A stretch of 64,000 bases of DNA from Saccharomycopsis malanga (lineage: Eukaryota > Ascomycota > Saccharomycetes > Ascoideales > Saccharomycopsidaceae), in contig CP025325.1 of assembly GCA_004014935.1 (NCBI GenBank), positions 930,001 through 994,000 on the forward strand, read 5' to 3'. A model generated the notes under the pieces. That model saw nothing but the letters and a program-made list of their open reading frames with translations, was not told the origin of the DNA and searched no databases. Below, one piece after another: positions 19,053 to 30,088 of this stretch. Position numbers and translations under genes: made by a program. How positions within the stretch are numbered: the first letter of the stretch is position 1; every line of letters begins with the position of its first letter.

Positions 19053-20307
19053 TACAAATTTACTATAGTCAAGTGGTGTCCTTAATAACGGTAGAGAATT
19101 TGTTTAGTACTCGTAATCAGATCACACCATCAATGTTAATAAATCTTCAATTTCATATATCAAAGTTATAAAACCCTATTTAAACTAAATCGTATACAAA
19201 TTCCTAACCCATTTCTTTTCAAATTTCCCTGATCCAACTCTATTTTATTTTTAAATCACAATCCCCTATACCTTCGAAAAACATCTTACTTTCTCAACAA
19301 CTCTACTAAGGCCTCTATTGTTACAAGCCTTCTGGGTGCCTGTTTGCAAGGGTTCATTCTCCTAATCAAGAAATAACATAACACAGCATAGCCCACCTCG
19401 GATCAAACCTACTGAATCACCAATCTAGGCAAACCATAGATAGCAAAATGCAAGTATACTTACTGGCCAGGTCTTGGCTAGATCTTTGCATTAACTAAAG
19501 AATCCACCAAATGGCAACAAAAACTACAACCCAACTCATTTTCACCATTACCATACAATCCAATCTAAATTCGTTTCCTGTCTTTCCAAACCCCTACAAA
19601 TTTGTCCGAAAATCATTGCTTTGACTGGCTCGTTTATGGCATTTTCGTCCCTGAAAAAACTGGGAAACAAAAATAAAACAAACTCTATTATTTTGCTTTT
19701 TCCTACCGCTTTGGGAATTTAAGCTTTGCATTATGCATGCGCGTGTGCACGCTGAGCTGCTGTATGACGCATGCCTATGCCGCCATGTACTCACACTAAT
19801 TTCCTCTTTCAGAGATAATCTTGCTTAGTACACAATTATGTAATGCAAAATTTATATATAAGCTCAATATCGGGCTTAGGAAAAGCTTTATCGAATAAAA
19901 AGTTACCTTTTTAATAGTGGTTCTAGATTTCTATTAGAGTTCTGCCCAGCAAAGTCAAAAAAGAAAAAAGAAAAAAAAAGGTCTCCTGTAAAATGCATTG
20001 TAAGTCTATCTGGCTCTTTACCAAGGTGGGCACGAAACAAAATAGAACCATTCTTGTAAAGTGAAGTTATTTTTATATGCTGGTCTGGCCAACTATATAA
20101 AATGAGCTTCTTCATTTGACGATATGGACAACATTTAATGACGTACCTTTGATGTCTGTCCGCGAGACACATGTGCCACGTGCAGCGCATCGCTTGATCA
20201 AAAAAGTTTTCAACATGGCCATAGTAATGAGTTGTCTCTACAGGAGCAAGAGTATTGAATAAACATAATAAAGAGCAAGGGTAATCGCATTAAACAGCAA
20301 TAGCAAA
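19053..20307. other. Intergenic, upstream of BMT2
   Basis: No gene supported. It includes an alternating gcatgcgcgtgtgcacgc stretch (19735-19752) and a CACGTG palindrome (20177-20182) next to a CATCGC motif, about 125 bases before BMT2. CATCGC is part of the PAC element of ribosome-biogenesis promoters, so it may regulate BMT2. Confidence 0.45.
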
Positions 20308-21399
20308 ATGCGGAAAAAACTAACGTCTATAACAGGCAAGAGTCCATCGCTCGCCAATAACAAAAACAAGATTAAGCCCAAAAAGTCCAGGCAGTTAATC
20401 AATAGGTTTCATGTTTTGTTGAAAGCCAAAGTGTTCTTGTTTACCAAATTAAGGTTGAACCTGAATGTGGCTCTTACTGAGGACAATTACACGTCTTTTT
20501 TGGAAAAGAATTGTCCAAAAATATTTAAAAGTTACCAAGTGAAGAAGAGTGAAAAGTTGCAGACGCTTTCCGCAAACAGGAAACAAAATAAAAACAAGAT
20601 CAAAATGCGGACTGACTTTTTCCATGAAATAACAAAGTATCCCAATGTGACTTTGGCGTCAGATGCAGCGGATGATGTAGATATCAGTAGGGTAGTGGAC
20701 ACTTTGGCCGAAATCGATGCAGAAATACAGCTTCAAGGAGGACTTGAGGTGTATCAGACTGCTTCTTTGAGTGGTCAGAATGACAAACGCGGCAGTGACA
20801 GTTCTAAAAAGCTTATCCAATGGTTGGATGAACTCAAAAGTGACAATGTAACTGACCAGTTGGAGGGGCTCACCGCGTTGGAAATTGGGTCTTTGAGTAG
20901 TAAAAATAAAATATCAACCTCTAACTGGTTTAAAAGAAACATCACCCGTATTGATTTGAACTCACAAGAACCAGAACTCATAGAACAACAAGATTTCATG
21001 AAACGGCCGTTTCCACAGTCCGATAAGTACAAGTTTGATTTGATTAGTTTATCTTTGGTGTTGAATTTTGTTCCCAGTGCAATAGAACGTGGCCAGATGT
21101 TACAACGACTAAGCTCCTTTTTCAAAGACTCAAAAAATAATGTATTTCCTTGTTTGTTCTTTGTTCTTCCATTGCCTTGCGTGACAAACTCTAAGTATAT
21201 CAATAAGGACAATTTACTTTCTCTTTTAAATAGTCTAGGATACAACTTGTTGAAATATCACCAATCCACAAAGTTGGTTTACATGTTGTTGAAGTATGAT
21301 AAGGAGAAGAAAAAACCAAACATCAAGTTTCAAAAGAAACAGCTCGCAAACTTGACTAAAAAGGCCCAAAGAAATAATTTTTCAATAATCATTAGTTGA
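20308..21399 (+). CDS. BMT2: 25S rRNA adenine-N1 methyltransferase Bmt2
   Basis: 363 residues. Recognised from the central W-L-D-E-L block, the K-F-D-L-I-S-L-S-L-V-L-N-F-V-P segment with R-G-x-M-L after it, and the late K-L-V-Y-M-L-L-K-Y. These are hallmarks of Bmt2, the nucleolar enzyme that makes m1A (position 2142 in S. cerevisiae 25S rRNA). The N-terminus is strongly basic (KKSRQLINRFHVLLKAK), as expected for a nucleolar protein. Length is close to the 337-residue yeast protein. It is the only gene between the GAS5-like gene and the tRNA. Confidence 0.85.
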   Translation: MRKKLTSITGKSPSLANNKNKIKPKKSRQLINRFHVLLKAKVFLFTKLRLNLNVALTEDNYTSFLEKNCPKIFKSYQVKKSEKLQTLSANRKQNKNKIKMRTDFFHEITKYPNVTLASDAADDVDISRVVDTLAEIDAEIQLQGGLEVYQTASLSGQNDKRGSDSSKKLIQWLDELKSDNVTDQLEGLTALEIGSLSSKNKISTSNWFKRNITRIDLNSQEPELIEQQDFMKRPFPQSDKYKFDLISLSLVLNFVPSAIERGQMLQRLSSFFKDSKNNVFPCLFFVLPLPCVTNSKYINKDNLLSLLNSLGYNLLKYHQSTKLVYMLLKYDKEKKKPNIKFQKKQLANLTKKAQRNNFSIIIS

Positions 21400-21803
21400 G
21401 CAAATTGCCTTTATGTTGTTTCCTTGTTTTACTATCTTATTTATTTGTTTAGCCTAATGTACTATAATATATAAGCACTTAAAAATACTGGATAATCTTT
21501 TTACTGAGTTAGAGGTGGGTGAGTACTATGTATACTAAACTAGCTTTTTCAAAGTAAACCAAAAGAGCTTGATAAATTCTTTTTATTACAAATTTCCTTC
21601 AATAGAGATTTGTTCAACCTACTTCTACCCTAGTTATTTCGAAAACACAAACGATACAAAAGAAGTAAAAGGCACATATACCTATACTGTCTTAGATTAC
21701 TAAGTGTACATCAACCTAGACTATCTGCCATATATGAATAAAAAGCAAATTTCAAATTGAAATAAATCATTATATTTGTATAGATTACAAAAAAAAAATT
21801 AAA
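21400..21803. other. Intergenic, BMT2 to tRNA
   Basis: AT-rich; nothing recognised except the A-run at 21789-21798, which on the minus strand is the T-run that would end Pol III transcription of the tRNA. Confidence 0.5.
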
Positions 21804-21884
21804 CTCCGATACCGGGAATTGAACCCGGATTTGTGCCGTACCCTTCATGAGAGGGCACCGTGCTAGCCATTACACTATATCGGA
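21804..21884 (-). tRNA. tRNA-Glu(CUC) with a 9-nt intron
   Basis: Minus strand starts TCCGATATAGTGTAATGGC and ends TATCGGAG. The acceptor stem (TCCGATA/TATCGGA), D stem (GTGT/GCAC), anticodon stem (GTGCC/GGCAC) and T arm (CCGGG-TTCAATT-CCCGG) all pair. The seven-base loop reads C-T-CTC-A-C only if nine bases (TGAAGGGTA) are removed after position 37, the standard tRNA intron site. CCCT before the splice site can pair with AGGG in the intron. The anticodon is therefore CUC. A ten-base T-run follows the gene. S. cerevisiae tRNA-Glu genes, as I recall, lack an intron. Confidence 0.92.
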
Positions 21885-22951
21885 TTTTGTTGCCTATTTT
21901 TTATTTAAATTGTGTCGGATCAGAGCGATTAATCTTGATTTGGGCCAAACAGTAACTCTGATTGCGATAAGATGCTGTTTTTTAAGCTCAAACTTCAAGA
22001 ATGTCTTGTTGATTGGATGTAGTGTGTCTTTAGAGTTAGATCCCAAACATGTGGTTGTCAATATTTTACTATTGGCCAAGTGAGCAGCATATTGCAGCAT
22101 ATACAGTTTAAACGGGAACACACTGCAAACTAAAATATTACTTTACTGTTTTACGCATTGATTTACTGTACGAAACTCCCATAAACCGTCATTATGGTGT
22201 TTATCAGCTTGGGCAGAATCAACCATCCAGTTATACAGTTGTTTTCAATGTGTCTTTTAATGCTTCGGTGTTTTTTATCCTCATTTATCTTTATTATGGA
22301 CTTTGCATATACTTTCCCTAATAACCTTTTTCTACCTAACCGCTTTTTCTCAGCTTACCTAGGTACTCAGTTCTCAACCCAACACCTTTGGATTAATACA
22401 TTTGAAACTTCTCTCATAAGCTTTGTACATTTTTTATTTGAAAGGGATAGAGTAAATTTTGATGGTTTACTATCTTTAGCATTTAATGTCTTCATTGATT
22501 GTAAAGCACATTAGGCTGAGGCAAAATTGAGGTCAATGTACTTCAAGAAATTTAAGCAAACACATCTCGGGCCATTTATCAATTTAATTTAATAGCAGGA
22601 TTTCTAACAGTTTTACCATATAAAACAGATCTACATATGCTTCGAAATGAATTTTCAATGATTTTGAATTTGATAGACGTTACATAGCTGTGTATGATTT
22701 TTTCGTAACTCATACTTTTTATAGCTCCTTTACAAGGTTAGATTTTAGCCAAGCAAACTAATATGGAATGTGCATTCAATTTGGTAGTGTTGAGATGGTG
22801 TATAAGAAACTAAAAAATGAAAAACAAGACAAAACAAGTATAAATACACCGAAGAAACAAAAGGTTAGTGAAAAAATGAAACTAGAAAAAACGACATAGT
22901 ACTAAGTAAAAATATAAACAAGCTCGGAAAAGCATTTAGCCGAACAATAAG
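21885..22951. other. Intergenic, tRNA to HOF1
   Basis: AT-rich and without a supported gene; an open frame at 22194-22514 has no domain or codon pattern that convinces. The right end is the 3' region of HOF1. Confidence 0.5.
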
Positions 22952-25204
22952 CTAAGCAGGCACCAAGTAATTGCTAGGAGCCAAGCCGTGTTTTGGAATG
23001 TTGTTGGTATTTTTCAAATTGCCCAAAACTTCAACCTCCCACCAGCCGTCATCTTGCATGGCAAGAACTAACATTAGGTCTTTTCTTTTAAAGCTTACTT
23101 CTTCAGGAATTGATGCTTTATATTCGTAGGCAGCCTTTGCATGGCGGAGGACTGCTCTTCCATCGGAAGATATCAAAGGGAGACCATTAGGCGCGACTGG
23201 TATTTTCTTAGGCTTTGCACTATACATGGAGCTGTTCAAGTGGTTAGCAGATGGAGCAGTGGAAACCTTGAAGTTAGCGTTGGTTTGCATAGAAGAATTG
23301 AAACTCTGAGGAGCGGGAACAGAGGTTTTCAATTGGTTCATTTCGGCGATTTCAATCATTGATTTTGGTCTACTAGGGTTTGAATACGGTTTAGTTTGCT
23401 GCTGTTGGGGCACTGTATTCTGAGAGGATTGTTTCATCAAATCAATCATTGATTTTCTATGAGGGTTTTGCAGCAGCTGAGAAATTTGCAGTTGAGTTTC
23501 CTTGGCAGGCTTTTTCTGTTTGAGGGATCTATTTGATTTGATGGAGTTATGTCTTTCTTTCAAAGCATTGAAGTCACCATTTCCACCGATTTTCAAGTCT
23601 TCCAAAGCTGCTCTTAAAGGATCATCGACCCCCACCTCTTCTGGATTGAAATTGCGCATTGTGGAGGTGTTCAAAACCGAATCCTCATTTTTGTTGGACT
23701 CGTAATATCTATCTACTTGAGCCTGTTTTTCCTCGGTGATCTTCACAGTGTTTTTGGTAGGACTTCCCATTTCTGCCACCCATGTTTGCATGCTCATTTT
23801 ACTTTTGCGTCTCGTAGGTGAGTTCCATGTTTTGTTGGACGAGTTGGAGAAGTTGCTACTGGTGTGAGAACTGGCGTAGGTGTTTTGTCTAGCTAAGGAA
23901 TTGGTTTCGTTAGTGGAGGATCCAGACAAACTTTCCATTTCATGGCGGAATGTGCTAGGATCCAACGAAGGACTGGTATTAGGAGACATTTTCACTTGCG
24001 GAGTAGATTTAGTAGGAGAACGGGAAACAGTTTGAATAGTTCCGAATGGAGACTTTATTTCAAACTTCTGCACTTCTTCTTCCTCTTCTTTTTTAAAAGA
24101 TAATGAATCAAATTGTTTCTTGAAGGTTTCATCATTTGATTCCTCAGTCAATTTTGGCAAGTCGTTTTCTTGTTTGATTCTGGAATTTAACGAGTCGCCA
24201 TAATAAGAAGAACCAGCATTAGTAGAGGAAGTGAAAGTGACCTGTTTTTGCTTATTCTTCCCAGCAAATTGTAGCGAGGATTGTAGACTGCTAAAACTGT
24301 TTTCGAAATTCGCATGGGAATACTTGGTTTGAGACATGTTTGGATCTTCCATCTCGTCAAGAAAATCTACAAACTCCGGGGCCTCATAGATCTCGGAGCC
24401 TGTTCTGAATTTCTCTACAAACTCTTTGATGTCTTGGAGCGAATCACATTTCTCAATAGCAATTCTGACGTTCTCACACGCCTTATCGTCCTTGACACAA
24501 GTGGCTGCAATTAGGTTCAAATGGTTCCAGATGTTGGTTTTCAAATAATTGATTCGTTCAAACTCCAAGTCTTGCAAATTATTCGCAGCTTCCTGCCACA
24601 GATTCACCCACTTGTTGAGCACTTTCTTGTGGTTCTTCACATTCATTTCATACTTGGATCGATAGAGCTGTAGGTTGTCCTCAAACTGTAATAGAGTCGT
24701 TCTGTAAGCCGGACTATTTCCATTCTTACTGTTGTTCTTGGCATAAAAGTTGTAGAGCTTGATACATTCGTTGGAGTAGGCTGTTTTAGACTTTTCAATC
24801 TGCTGGAATAGCTGCTGCTTGGACGAAAGTATAGACGAGATCATTTGCTCCAAATGACTGATTTCATCACTGTATTTCTTGTTAAACTCACCAAGGGGCG
24901 CCAAAACTTCGTTTTCAAGCTGCCGGGACTCATTCAAATGGGACTCCCCAATAATGGATATCTCATGTTTGAGCAGCTCAAAAGCTTGCTTGATTGTTCC
25001 GGTCTCCTTGCTGCCTAACGTCTTTTGGGAAAGCTTTGCTAATTTGAAGGCATATTCTTGTTCAATTTGAATCTTCTCGCGATAAAACTCCATAAGCTCC
25101 TCAGATGTCTGTTGGCCTTGGTTCATTCGGTTAAACACAACCTTCGAGCCCTGCTCGTCTTTGCCCCAGAAATTGTTAACAAAACTGGCATCCACTGTCG
25201 TCAT
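22952..25204 (-). CDS. HOF1: F-BAR and SH3 cytokinesis protein, Hof1/Cdc15 family
   Basis: 750 residues. An N-terminal F-BAR domain (about 1-270) starts F-V-N-N-F-W-G-K-D-E-Q-G and continues with 'EELMEFYREKIQIEQEYAFKLAKLSQ' spread over the first helices. A long Ser-rich linker with PxxP-type segments follows. One SH3 domain closes the protein (about 685-750, A-A-Y-E-Y, D-D-G-W-W-E-V and G-L-A-P-S-N-Y-L). One F-BAR plus a single C-terminal SH3 is the Hof1/Cdc15/Imp2 plan; Bzz1 has two SH3 domains. Hof1 works at the bud neck, linking septins, actomyosin ring and primary septum synthesis. Upstream lie two SINE copies, so the promoter is confined to roughly 400 bases before the nearest one. Confidence 0.88.
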   Translation of the reverse strand: MTTVDASFVNNFWGKDEQGSKVVFNRMNQGQQTSEELMEFYREKIQIEQEYAFKLAKLSQKTLGSKETGTIKQAFELLKHEISIIGESHLNESRQLENEVLAPLGEFNKKYSDEISHLEQMISSILSSKQQLFQQIEKSKTAYSNECIKLYNFYAKNNSKNGNSPAYRTTLLQFEDNLQLYRSKYEMNVKNHKKVLNKWVNLWQEAANNLQDLEFERINYLKTNIWNHLNLIAATCVKDDKACENVRIAIEKCDSLQDIKEFVEKFRTGSEIYEAPEFVDFLDEMEDPNMSQTKYSHANFENSFSSLQSSLQFAGKNKQKQVTFTSSTNAGSSYYGDSLNSRIKQENDLPKLTEESNDETFKKQFDSLSFKKEEEEEVQKFEIKSPFGTIQTVSRSPTKSTPQVKMSPNTSPSLDPSTFRHEMESLSGSSTNETNSLARQNTYASSHTSSNFSNSSNKTWNSPTRRKSKMSMQTWVAEMGSPTKNTVKITEEKQAQVDRYYESNKNEDSVLNTSTMRNFNPEEVGVDDPLRAALEDLKIGGNGDFNALKERHNSIKSNRSLKQKKPAKETQLQISQLLQNPHRKSMIDLMKQSSQNTVPQQQQTKPYSNPSRPKSMIEIAEMNQLKTSVPAPQSFNSSMQTNANFKVSTAPSANHLNSSMYSAKPKKIPVAPNGLPLISSDGRAVLRHAKAAYEYKASIPEEVSFKRKDLMLVLAMQDDGWWEVEVLGNLKNTNNIPKHGLAPSNYLVPA

Positions 25205-25637
25205 TGATATTGCTACTGATTCTTATCCTTGTGTTTAATGTATGAATTAACTGGCTGAGGTGACTATTCAACTAACAGGATATTGAAAAAGTACTACTTT
25301 CCTTGTTTACTTCTTTTCCAGTTTCCAGATCATCACCGTTACTTGTCTCAAGTCCTTCACTATATTGTTTACACATGATATTTACAGTTTGCCGTTTCCG
25401 GTAATATAATCATCCTGTGATATGATTGTCCATCATTTAATTGCCTATTGTAGTAATATGTAAACAGTACACCGTGGCAAGCGGTGGGCATAGCAGTTAC
25501 GACTGTAAAAGTACTTGATATATAGACCATATTCAGACTCATTAAATGAGCTTAGCAGATTTCACAATTGCACTAATATTGTGAAAGGATGTAGAAGTAG
25601 CATTTCATATGGTTTTGAACTTGGTTGTTCGGGATTG
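25205..25637. other. HOF1 upstream region
   Basis: No gene, TATA box or known site recognised with confidence. Confidence 0.4.
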
Positions 25638-25743
25638 CGACTTGATAAGACCCAATCCAATCCTGGTGATCATAATCTTCTCACCCGTGTTCTTGTTAAA
25701 TCTTGTTTCTCTTTTACGAGAGCACACCCATACGGCCCAGTGG
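25638..25743 (-). repeat. SINE fragment, internally deleted form
   Basis: On the minus strand it runs from the tRNA-like head (ggccgtatgggtgtgctc) through 'cacgggt' directly into 'gagaagattatgatcacc' and 'ggattggattgggtctta'. The B box and most of the body are missing, exactly as in the copy at 31962-32138. The 3' tail is absent. Confidence 0.7.
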
Positions 25744-25963
25744 TCGTATTTGTCAACTGGTATAATTTATTAAATATCTTGTATTTTATAACTGTATTTA
25801 TAATTTGTTGGGCCTGTTTTGTAGCTTCCCACTACTTGTTCAACATGCTATTTTTTTAAGAACTGTGCTTACTATTTGACATGTTATTGTCGATTGAAAC
25901 TGTAAAACTGTTTTAAAGCAGCCACTATAAACTTTTGCTGTTGAATTTAGAAACTGATAGCCA

Positions 25964-26281
25964 TATAATAATAATAATAGTAATAATATCATATATTTCA
26001 AGCCCAGTACATATCAGTTTCGTATATACGCGCTATGTCTAAGGGGACTTGGTAAAGCCCAATAATATACTCTTAATCATAATTTTAACACCCAAATGGT
26101 TGAAAGTTACTACTAGACTTTAGTCTAGGTCGTTGCACTTGCCTGTGGAAACCACGTTTTACATGAAATAATAAATTTGAATTATGGAAAAAAGAAACGA
26201 AACATACTTAAATATATAAGTAGATTATGTGCTAACGTATCTCCGAGAGCACTGACCACTGAGCCAAATGGCCCAGTGGTC
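25964..26281 (-). mobile_element. Near full-length SINE copy with diverged centre
   Basis: Minus strand: head 'ccatttggctcagtggtcag' with A box, then about 100 bases unlike other copies (no B box), then family body from 'caggcaagtgcaac' to the 3' end 'gggcttgaaatatatgatat' and a TTA-rich tail (25964-25987). Lies between HOF1 and ZWF1. Confidence 0.75.
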
Positions 26282-26621
26282 GGCCTAATCATTATAGTTT
26301 ATTAAATACCATTCTTTACTGCAAGTCTCATATATTGGACGTTCTTAACGAACCCGGAAAAACAGCACACTCCAATGGACGACCAATGGACAAGCAGCAT
26401 TCACGCTAGTGAAGATTAGCGGTCTAGTAGAATATTCCGCAAATCGGAGAGCGATTTGTTGGATTTTCCGAAATAAGGGGTGGGAGCAGTTATCAAGGAC
26501 ATTGAGTGGTTACTACAAGCATTACATGGAGAGTCATTAAACGATACATACGACGAGTCATGTATTGACAGAGTAGCTACTTTATGTGTAGACCTCAGGA
26601 GAGTCAACAGAGGGTTAGAAA

Positions 26622-28142
26622 TCAAATCTTTTCCAAAATGTCCGGTCTTGTTACAGGCCACTGATAAGCAGAACGGTCTTGGATTTCGTAGCCGTGTTTT
26701 TTCAAAAAGCCGTCCAAACCCTCAATGGTTCTGTCACCGTAGGCATAAGGCACAGGAGTAGGGCCCTGAGGGCCTTCCAAATAGTTCAACAACGGGGTGA
26801 ACAAAGCCCAGGAGATGTCCAACTCGTCGTCACGCACAAAGCTGGAGTGTTCGCCATGGAGAACGTCTCGGATAAGCGACTCGTAGGCTTCCGGGACCCA
26901 GAAGTCGGAGTAGCGGCTGCTGTAGGTGAGATCCAAGTCGGTGACAGAGGTCTTGTTGGACAAGCCGGGGATTTTGGAGTTGATTTTCAAATATACGGCA
27001 GGTTGAGGCTGGATACGTAGAACCAACTCGTTCTTATGGATAGAGTTGAAAACACCTTTGGCCACTTGCTTGAACTGAATACGGACTTCGACCTTGGACT
27101 CGTTCAAAGCTTTGCCCGCACGTAGAACAATGGGAACACCGTCCCACCGCTCGTTGTCGATCTTCAAACCAATGGCTGCGTAGGTGACACATTTGCTGTT
27201 GGGGTCTACGGTGGGGTCGTCCAAATAGCCGGGCTTGGAGCCGTCTGCGGACTTTGCATATTGGCCTACGATGATGTCGTCCATGTCAATAGGGGCAAAC
27301 GACTTGAGAACTTTGACTTTCTCGTCCCGGATCGACTCGGGCTCAAAGTTGGTCGGTCTGTCCATGGTCAACAAGGTCAACACCTGCAATAAATGGTTCT
27401 GCATCACGTCTCGGATGATGCCGATCTTATCAAAGTAGCCGCCTCTGCCCTCGGTGCCAAACGGCTCCTTGAAAGAGATCTGGATCGACTTGATATGGTT
27501 TTTATTCCAGCTGGCATTGAAGATCTCGTTGCCAAATCTGAGGACGAGCAAATTCTTCACCAATTCTTTGCCTAGATAGTGGTCTATCCGGAAAAGCTCA
27601 TCCTCCTTGAACAACGGTGCCAAACTCTGCTGCAACTCCCGCGAGCTCTGCAAATCGTGCCCAAACGGCTTTTCTACCACAAGCCGGACGGTCCCGTTCG
27701 CCGGATAGTTGTGTTTCTTCAAGTTTGCCGCAACATCCGCAAACGCTGAAGGCGGCAACGCCAAATAATACACTCTTTGCGGATGCACAACCCCGTGCTG
27801 CTTCTCATACGACTTGATAAGCGTCTCCAACTGGTCGAAACTCTCGCCCTCGGTATAGGATCCCGGATGGTACTCCGACAACTCAAGAAACTCGTTCACT
27901 TTCGACCTGCCCTTGGCTTTGGCCTCTGGCGTAGAATCGTCATATTTCAAGTTTGGCTCAAACTTGCTGTGGAATTCCTCGGTACTCAACTTCGACCGCG
28001 CATATCCTATGATCTTAACTTCATCCGGCAACTCGTTCTCCCGGAAAAGACCAAAAAGCGCCGGCAACGTCTTCTTTTTGGCCAAATCTCCAGACGCTCC
28101 AAAGACAACTATAACTGTATTGTTGGAAAATGGCGATGGCAT
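26622..28142 (-). CDS. ZWF1: Glucose-6-phosphate 1-dehydrogenase
   Basis: 506 residues, the usual yeast length. It catalyses the first step of the oxidative pentose phosphate pathway, making NADPH in the cytosol. The N-terminal Rossmann motif is G-A-S-G-D-L-A-K (from 15), and the signature R-I-D-H-Y-L-G-K-E at 185-193 contains the catalytic base region. Further conserved blocks (FEPESIRDEKVKVLKS, RWDGVPIVLRAGKALN, YEDLIRDVLHGEH-type) follow. I read the whole frame and found no CTG codon. Paired with the PRS gene 10 kb away it feeds ribose phosphate supply, but they are not clustered. Confidence 0.97.
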   Translation of the reverse strand: MPSPFSNNTVIVVFGASGDLAKKKTLPALFGLFRENELPDEVKIIGYARSKLSTEEFHSKFEPNLKYDDSTPEAKAKGRSKVNEFLELSEYHPGSYTEGESFDQLETLIKSYEKQHGVVHPQRVYYLALPPSAFADVAANLKKHNYPANGTVRLVVEKPFGHDLQSSRELQQSLAPLFKEDELFRIDHYLGKELVKNLLVLRFGNEIFNASWNKNHIKSIQISFKEPFGTEGRGGYFDKIGIIRDVMQNHLLQVLTLLTMDRPTNFEPESIRDEKVKVLKSFAPIDMDDIIVGQYAKSADGSKPGYLDDPTVDPNSKCVTYAAIGLKIDNERWDGVPIVLRAGKALNESKVEVRIQFKQVAKGVFNSIHKNELVLRIQPQPAVYLKINSKIPGLSNKTSVTDLDLTYSSRYSDFWVPEAYESLIRDVLHGEHSSFVRDDELDISWALFTPLLNYLEGPQGPTPVPYAYGDRTIEGLDGFLKKHGYEIQDRSAYQWPVTRPDILEKI

Positions 28143-29468
28143 TGTGTAATCTCAATTTGCTCTACGTATATCAACCACTGGTCCAACCTCCTTGAAAACA
28201 ACTCAACTTGAATGAATATTCGGACCTACTGTAATTTAGACCAACAAATGGCTCCCCAAGATGGATTGCGAGATGGCAAAAGGCTCGGATTCCTACGTTG
28301 CTGGATTACTAAGTGCTGACTAAGTGCTGACTAACAGCGCGGATTCGAGCCCAGCCTGTACGGAGTCCGGAGAGGACGGAACTAACTCCCCCCTAAAACA
28401 CTGGCAAGTCGATCATTTGATAATAATAAAACCCCTGCTTGCTTAAACTAACACAGGATCAATTCACCCCCACCCCTTTGTATAGTAAATGCCATTAATC
28501 TAGCCAGTACGCTTAATAACCTTCTTCCAACAATTACTAATAACATCCATCTAACATCCCCATTTGCACCGCGATATGCAAGCATCACATGATCTGTACA
28601 TGGCGGAAACAGTATAAGAATGTGCAAAAAAAAAATTTTTCAATCTTTTGTTTTATGTTTATTTTCTATATTTCTTTGGGTATTGGCGATGATATTGGTA
28701 TTGGTGCTAGTATCAATGTTGATAATAGTTCCAATACTTGTATCAGCGCAATCGCTATGACGGAGTTAAGTCATTACGAATCTACACAACCAGATGATGA
28801 AAGAAATATTCTCACAGACCTGTACCGAATTTACTGTGGATACCAATATTGCCTTTTCTGATAGTTGTTGTATAGCAGTTGTGATTTGAGAGCGATCCCA
28901 TTGACATGTGGTGTGTATAGACTAATAAACAGTAATTACTAGGAATTTATTTATGTGTAGTAGGAGTGAAAATTTTTCATATGCATTGGAGAAAATAAAT
29001 GTGGAAATATTAGTAGAAATAACCAGTATACCATCAGTAATAGAATCAACCTTTGTAAGACCAGCAAACATACAATAATATCCTTTGTAAATTTAGGTAC
29101 CATACATCGCAGACCCACTAAGCAGTACCCTTCATTTAAAGTTTCCATCAAAAAATTTTGCAAAATCAAGCGGATTATACAAATTTGTCCTGTCAACCTC
29201 ACTCACTGCCAGTCTAATTCCCATCATTGTGCCATTATCTCTACAGCCGTCGATACCGTTCTATTAATTACGGTCTGTTATTCCGAGTGGTTTTAATCAC
29301 TGGCTAATCATCATTTTGTTTAACATCTGCTCTGTTTCTTTACAGAATATTCCGTTCTACTTTTCCATCTTAGCCGTTCCCGAAAAATTTCTTTTATATA
29401 AGGCTCATCGGCACTCCAATTATTGCAAACACCGGGAAATAACAAGTTTTAAGCACCCATATCTAATA
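28143..29468. other. Divergent intergenic region, ZWF1 / DPH3
   Basis: No gene supported. 'ctaagtgctga' is directly repeated at about 28308-28330. A TATA box lies near DPH3. A B-box-like ggattcgagccc at 28340 is not part of a foldable tRNA. Confidence 0.45.
29395..29401 (+). promoter_or_regulatory. TATA box of DPH3
   Basis: TATATAA, 68 bases before the ATG at 29469. It is followed by a short A-rich leader. Confidence 0.4.
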
Positions 29469-29720
29469 ATGGACTCTATTTACGACCAAGTGGAAATCGA
29501 GGATTTCACTTTTGACGAAGACACCAAACTATTTCGTTACCCATGTCCTTGCGGCGACCAGTTCCAAATTCTTTTGGACGATCTTATAGATGGTGAGGAT
29601 ATTGCTGTCTGTCCTACTTGTTCTCTCATGGTCCAAGTCATTTTCGATCCTGAGGACTTGAACGATTATAAAGACCGCGACGGTATTCCTGTAGACCATC
29701 AAACTGCCATTGTTGCCTGA
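29469..29720 (+). CDS. DPH3: Diphthamide biosynthesis / Elongator factor Dph3 (Kti11)
   Basis: 83 residues, equal to the family's usual size. The CSL zinc finger is complete: C26-P-C28 in YPCPCGDQF and C48-P-T-C51 in VCPTCSL, with acidic residues between. Dph3 passes electrons to Dph1-Dph2 for diphthamide on elongation factor 2, and binds Elongator for wobble-uridine modification. I chose the ATG at 29469 (MDSIYDQVEIEDF) because it matches the known N-terminus; an upstream in-frame ATG at 29316 would add 51 residues of hydrophobic leader with no counterpart in the family. Confidence 0.95.
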   Translation: MDSIYDQVEIEDFTFDEDTKLFRYPCPCGDQFQILLDDLIDGEDIAVCPTCSLMVQVIFDPEDLNDYKDRDGIPVDHQTAIVA

Positions 29721-30088
29721 TATTCTCATACAATACGTCTTGAGAACACGCACATCACGCCTTATAATATATTTCTGTCTTTACAGTCTCATCGCTGCTT
29801 TCGTTCTTTGTATAGTTTACAGCTTATTTTTATAGCTTTTTTTTTGTATAATTACCGTGTCATTTTTTACCAAAACTTATTATTTATTATTTTGTTATTT
29901 CGTTGTCATTAAATTACATTTCTGTTGATCCTAATGTTTCAGTAAGATATTGGAAAGTGTATTTTAATGGAAACCAGTGTGTAATGTATATTATTGTCCA
30001 GATATATACAGAGATAATGCATAGAGTTGTTGTACTCTATGGGTAATTTTATAATACTTTCCTTACTATCTATTCTATTTGACTAAAA
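29721..30088. other. DPH3 3' region
   Basis: T-rich, with a likely terminator/polyadenylation zone near 29830-29900; no gene seen. Confidence 0.45.

Noticed and set aside
22194-22514. 106-codon open frame next to the tRNA
   Set aside because: Phe/Leu/Ser-rich composition expected of AT-rich spacer; no motif.
25515-25859. 114-codon open frame
   Set aside because: It runs across a SINE fragment (25638-25743), so it is a chance frame.
28308-28360. tRNA-like B box ggattcgagccc
   Set aside because: No A box at the right distance and no acceptor or T stem can form.
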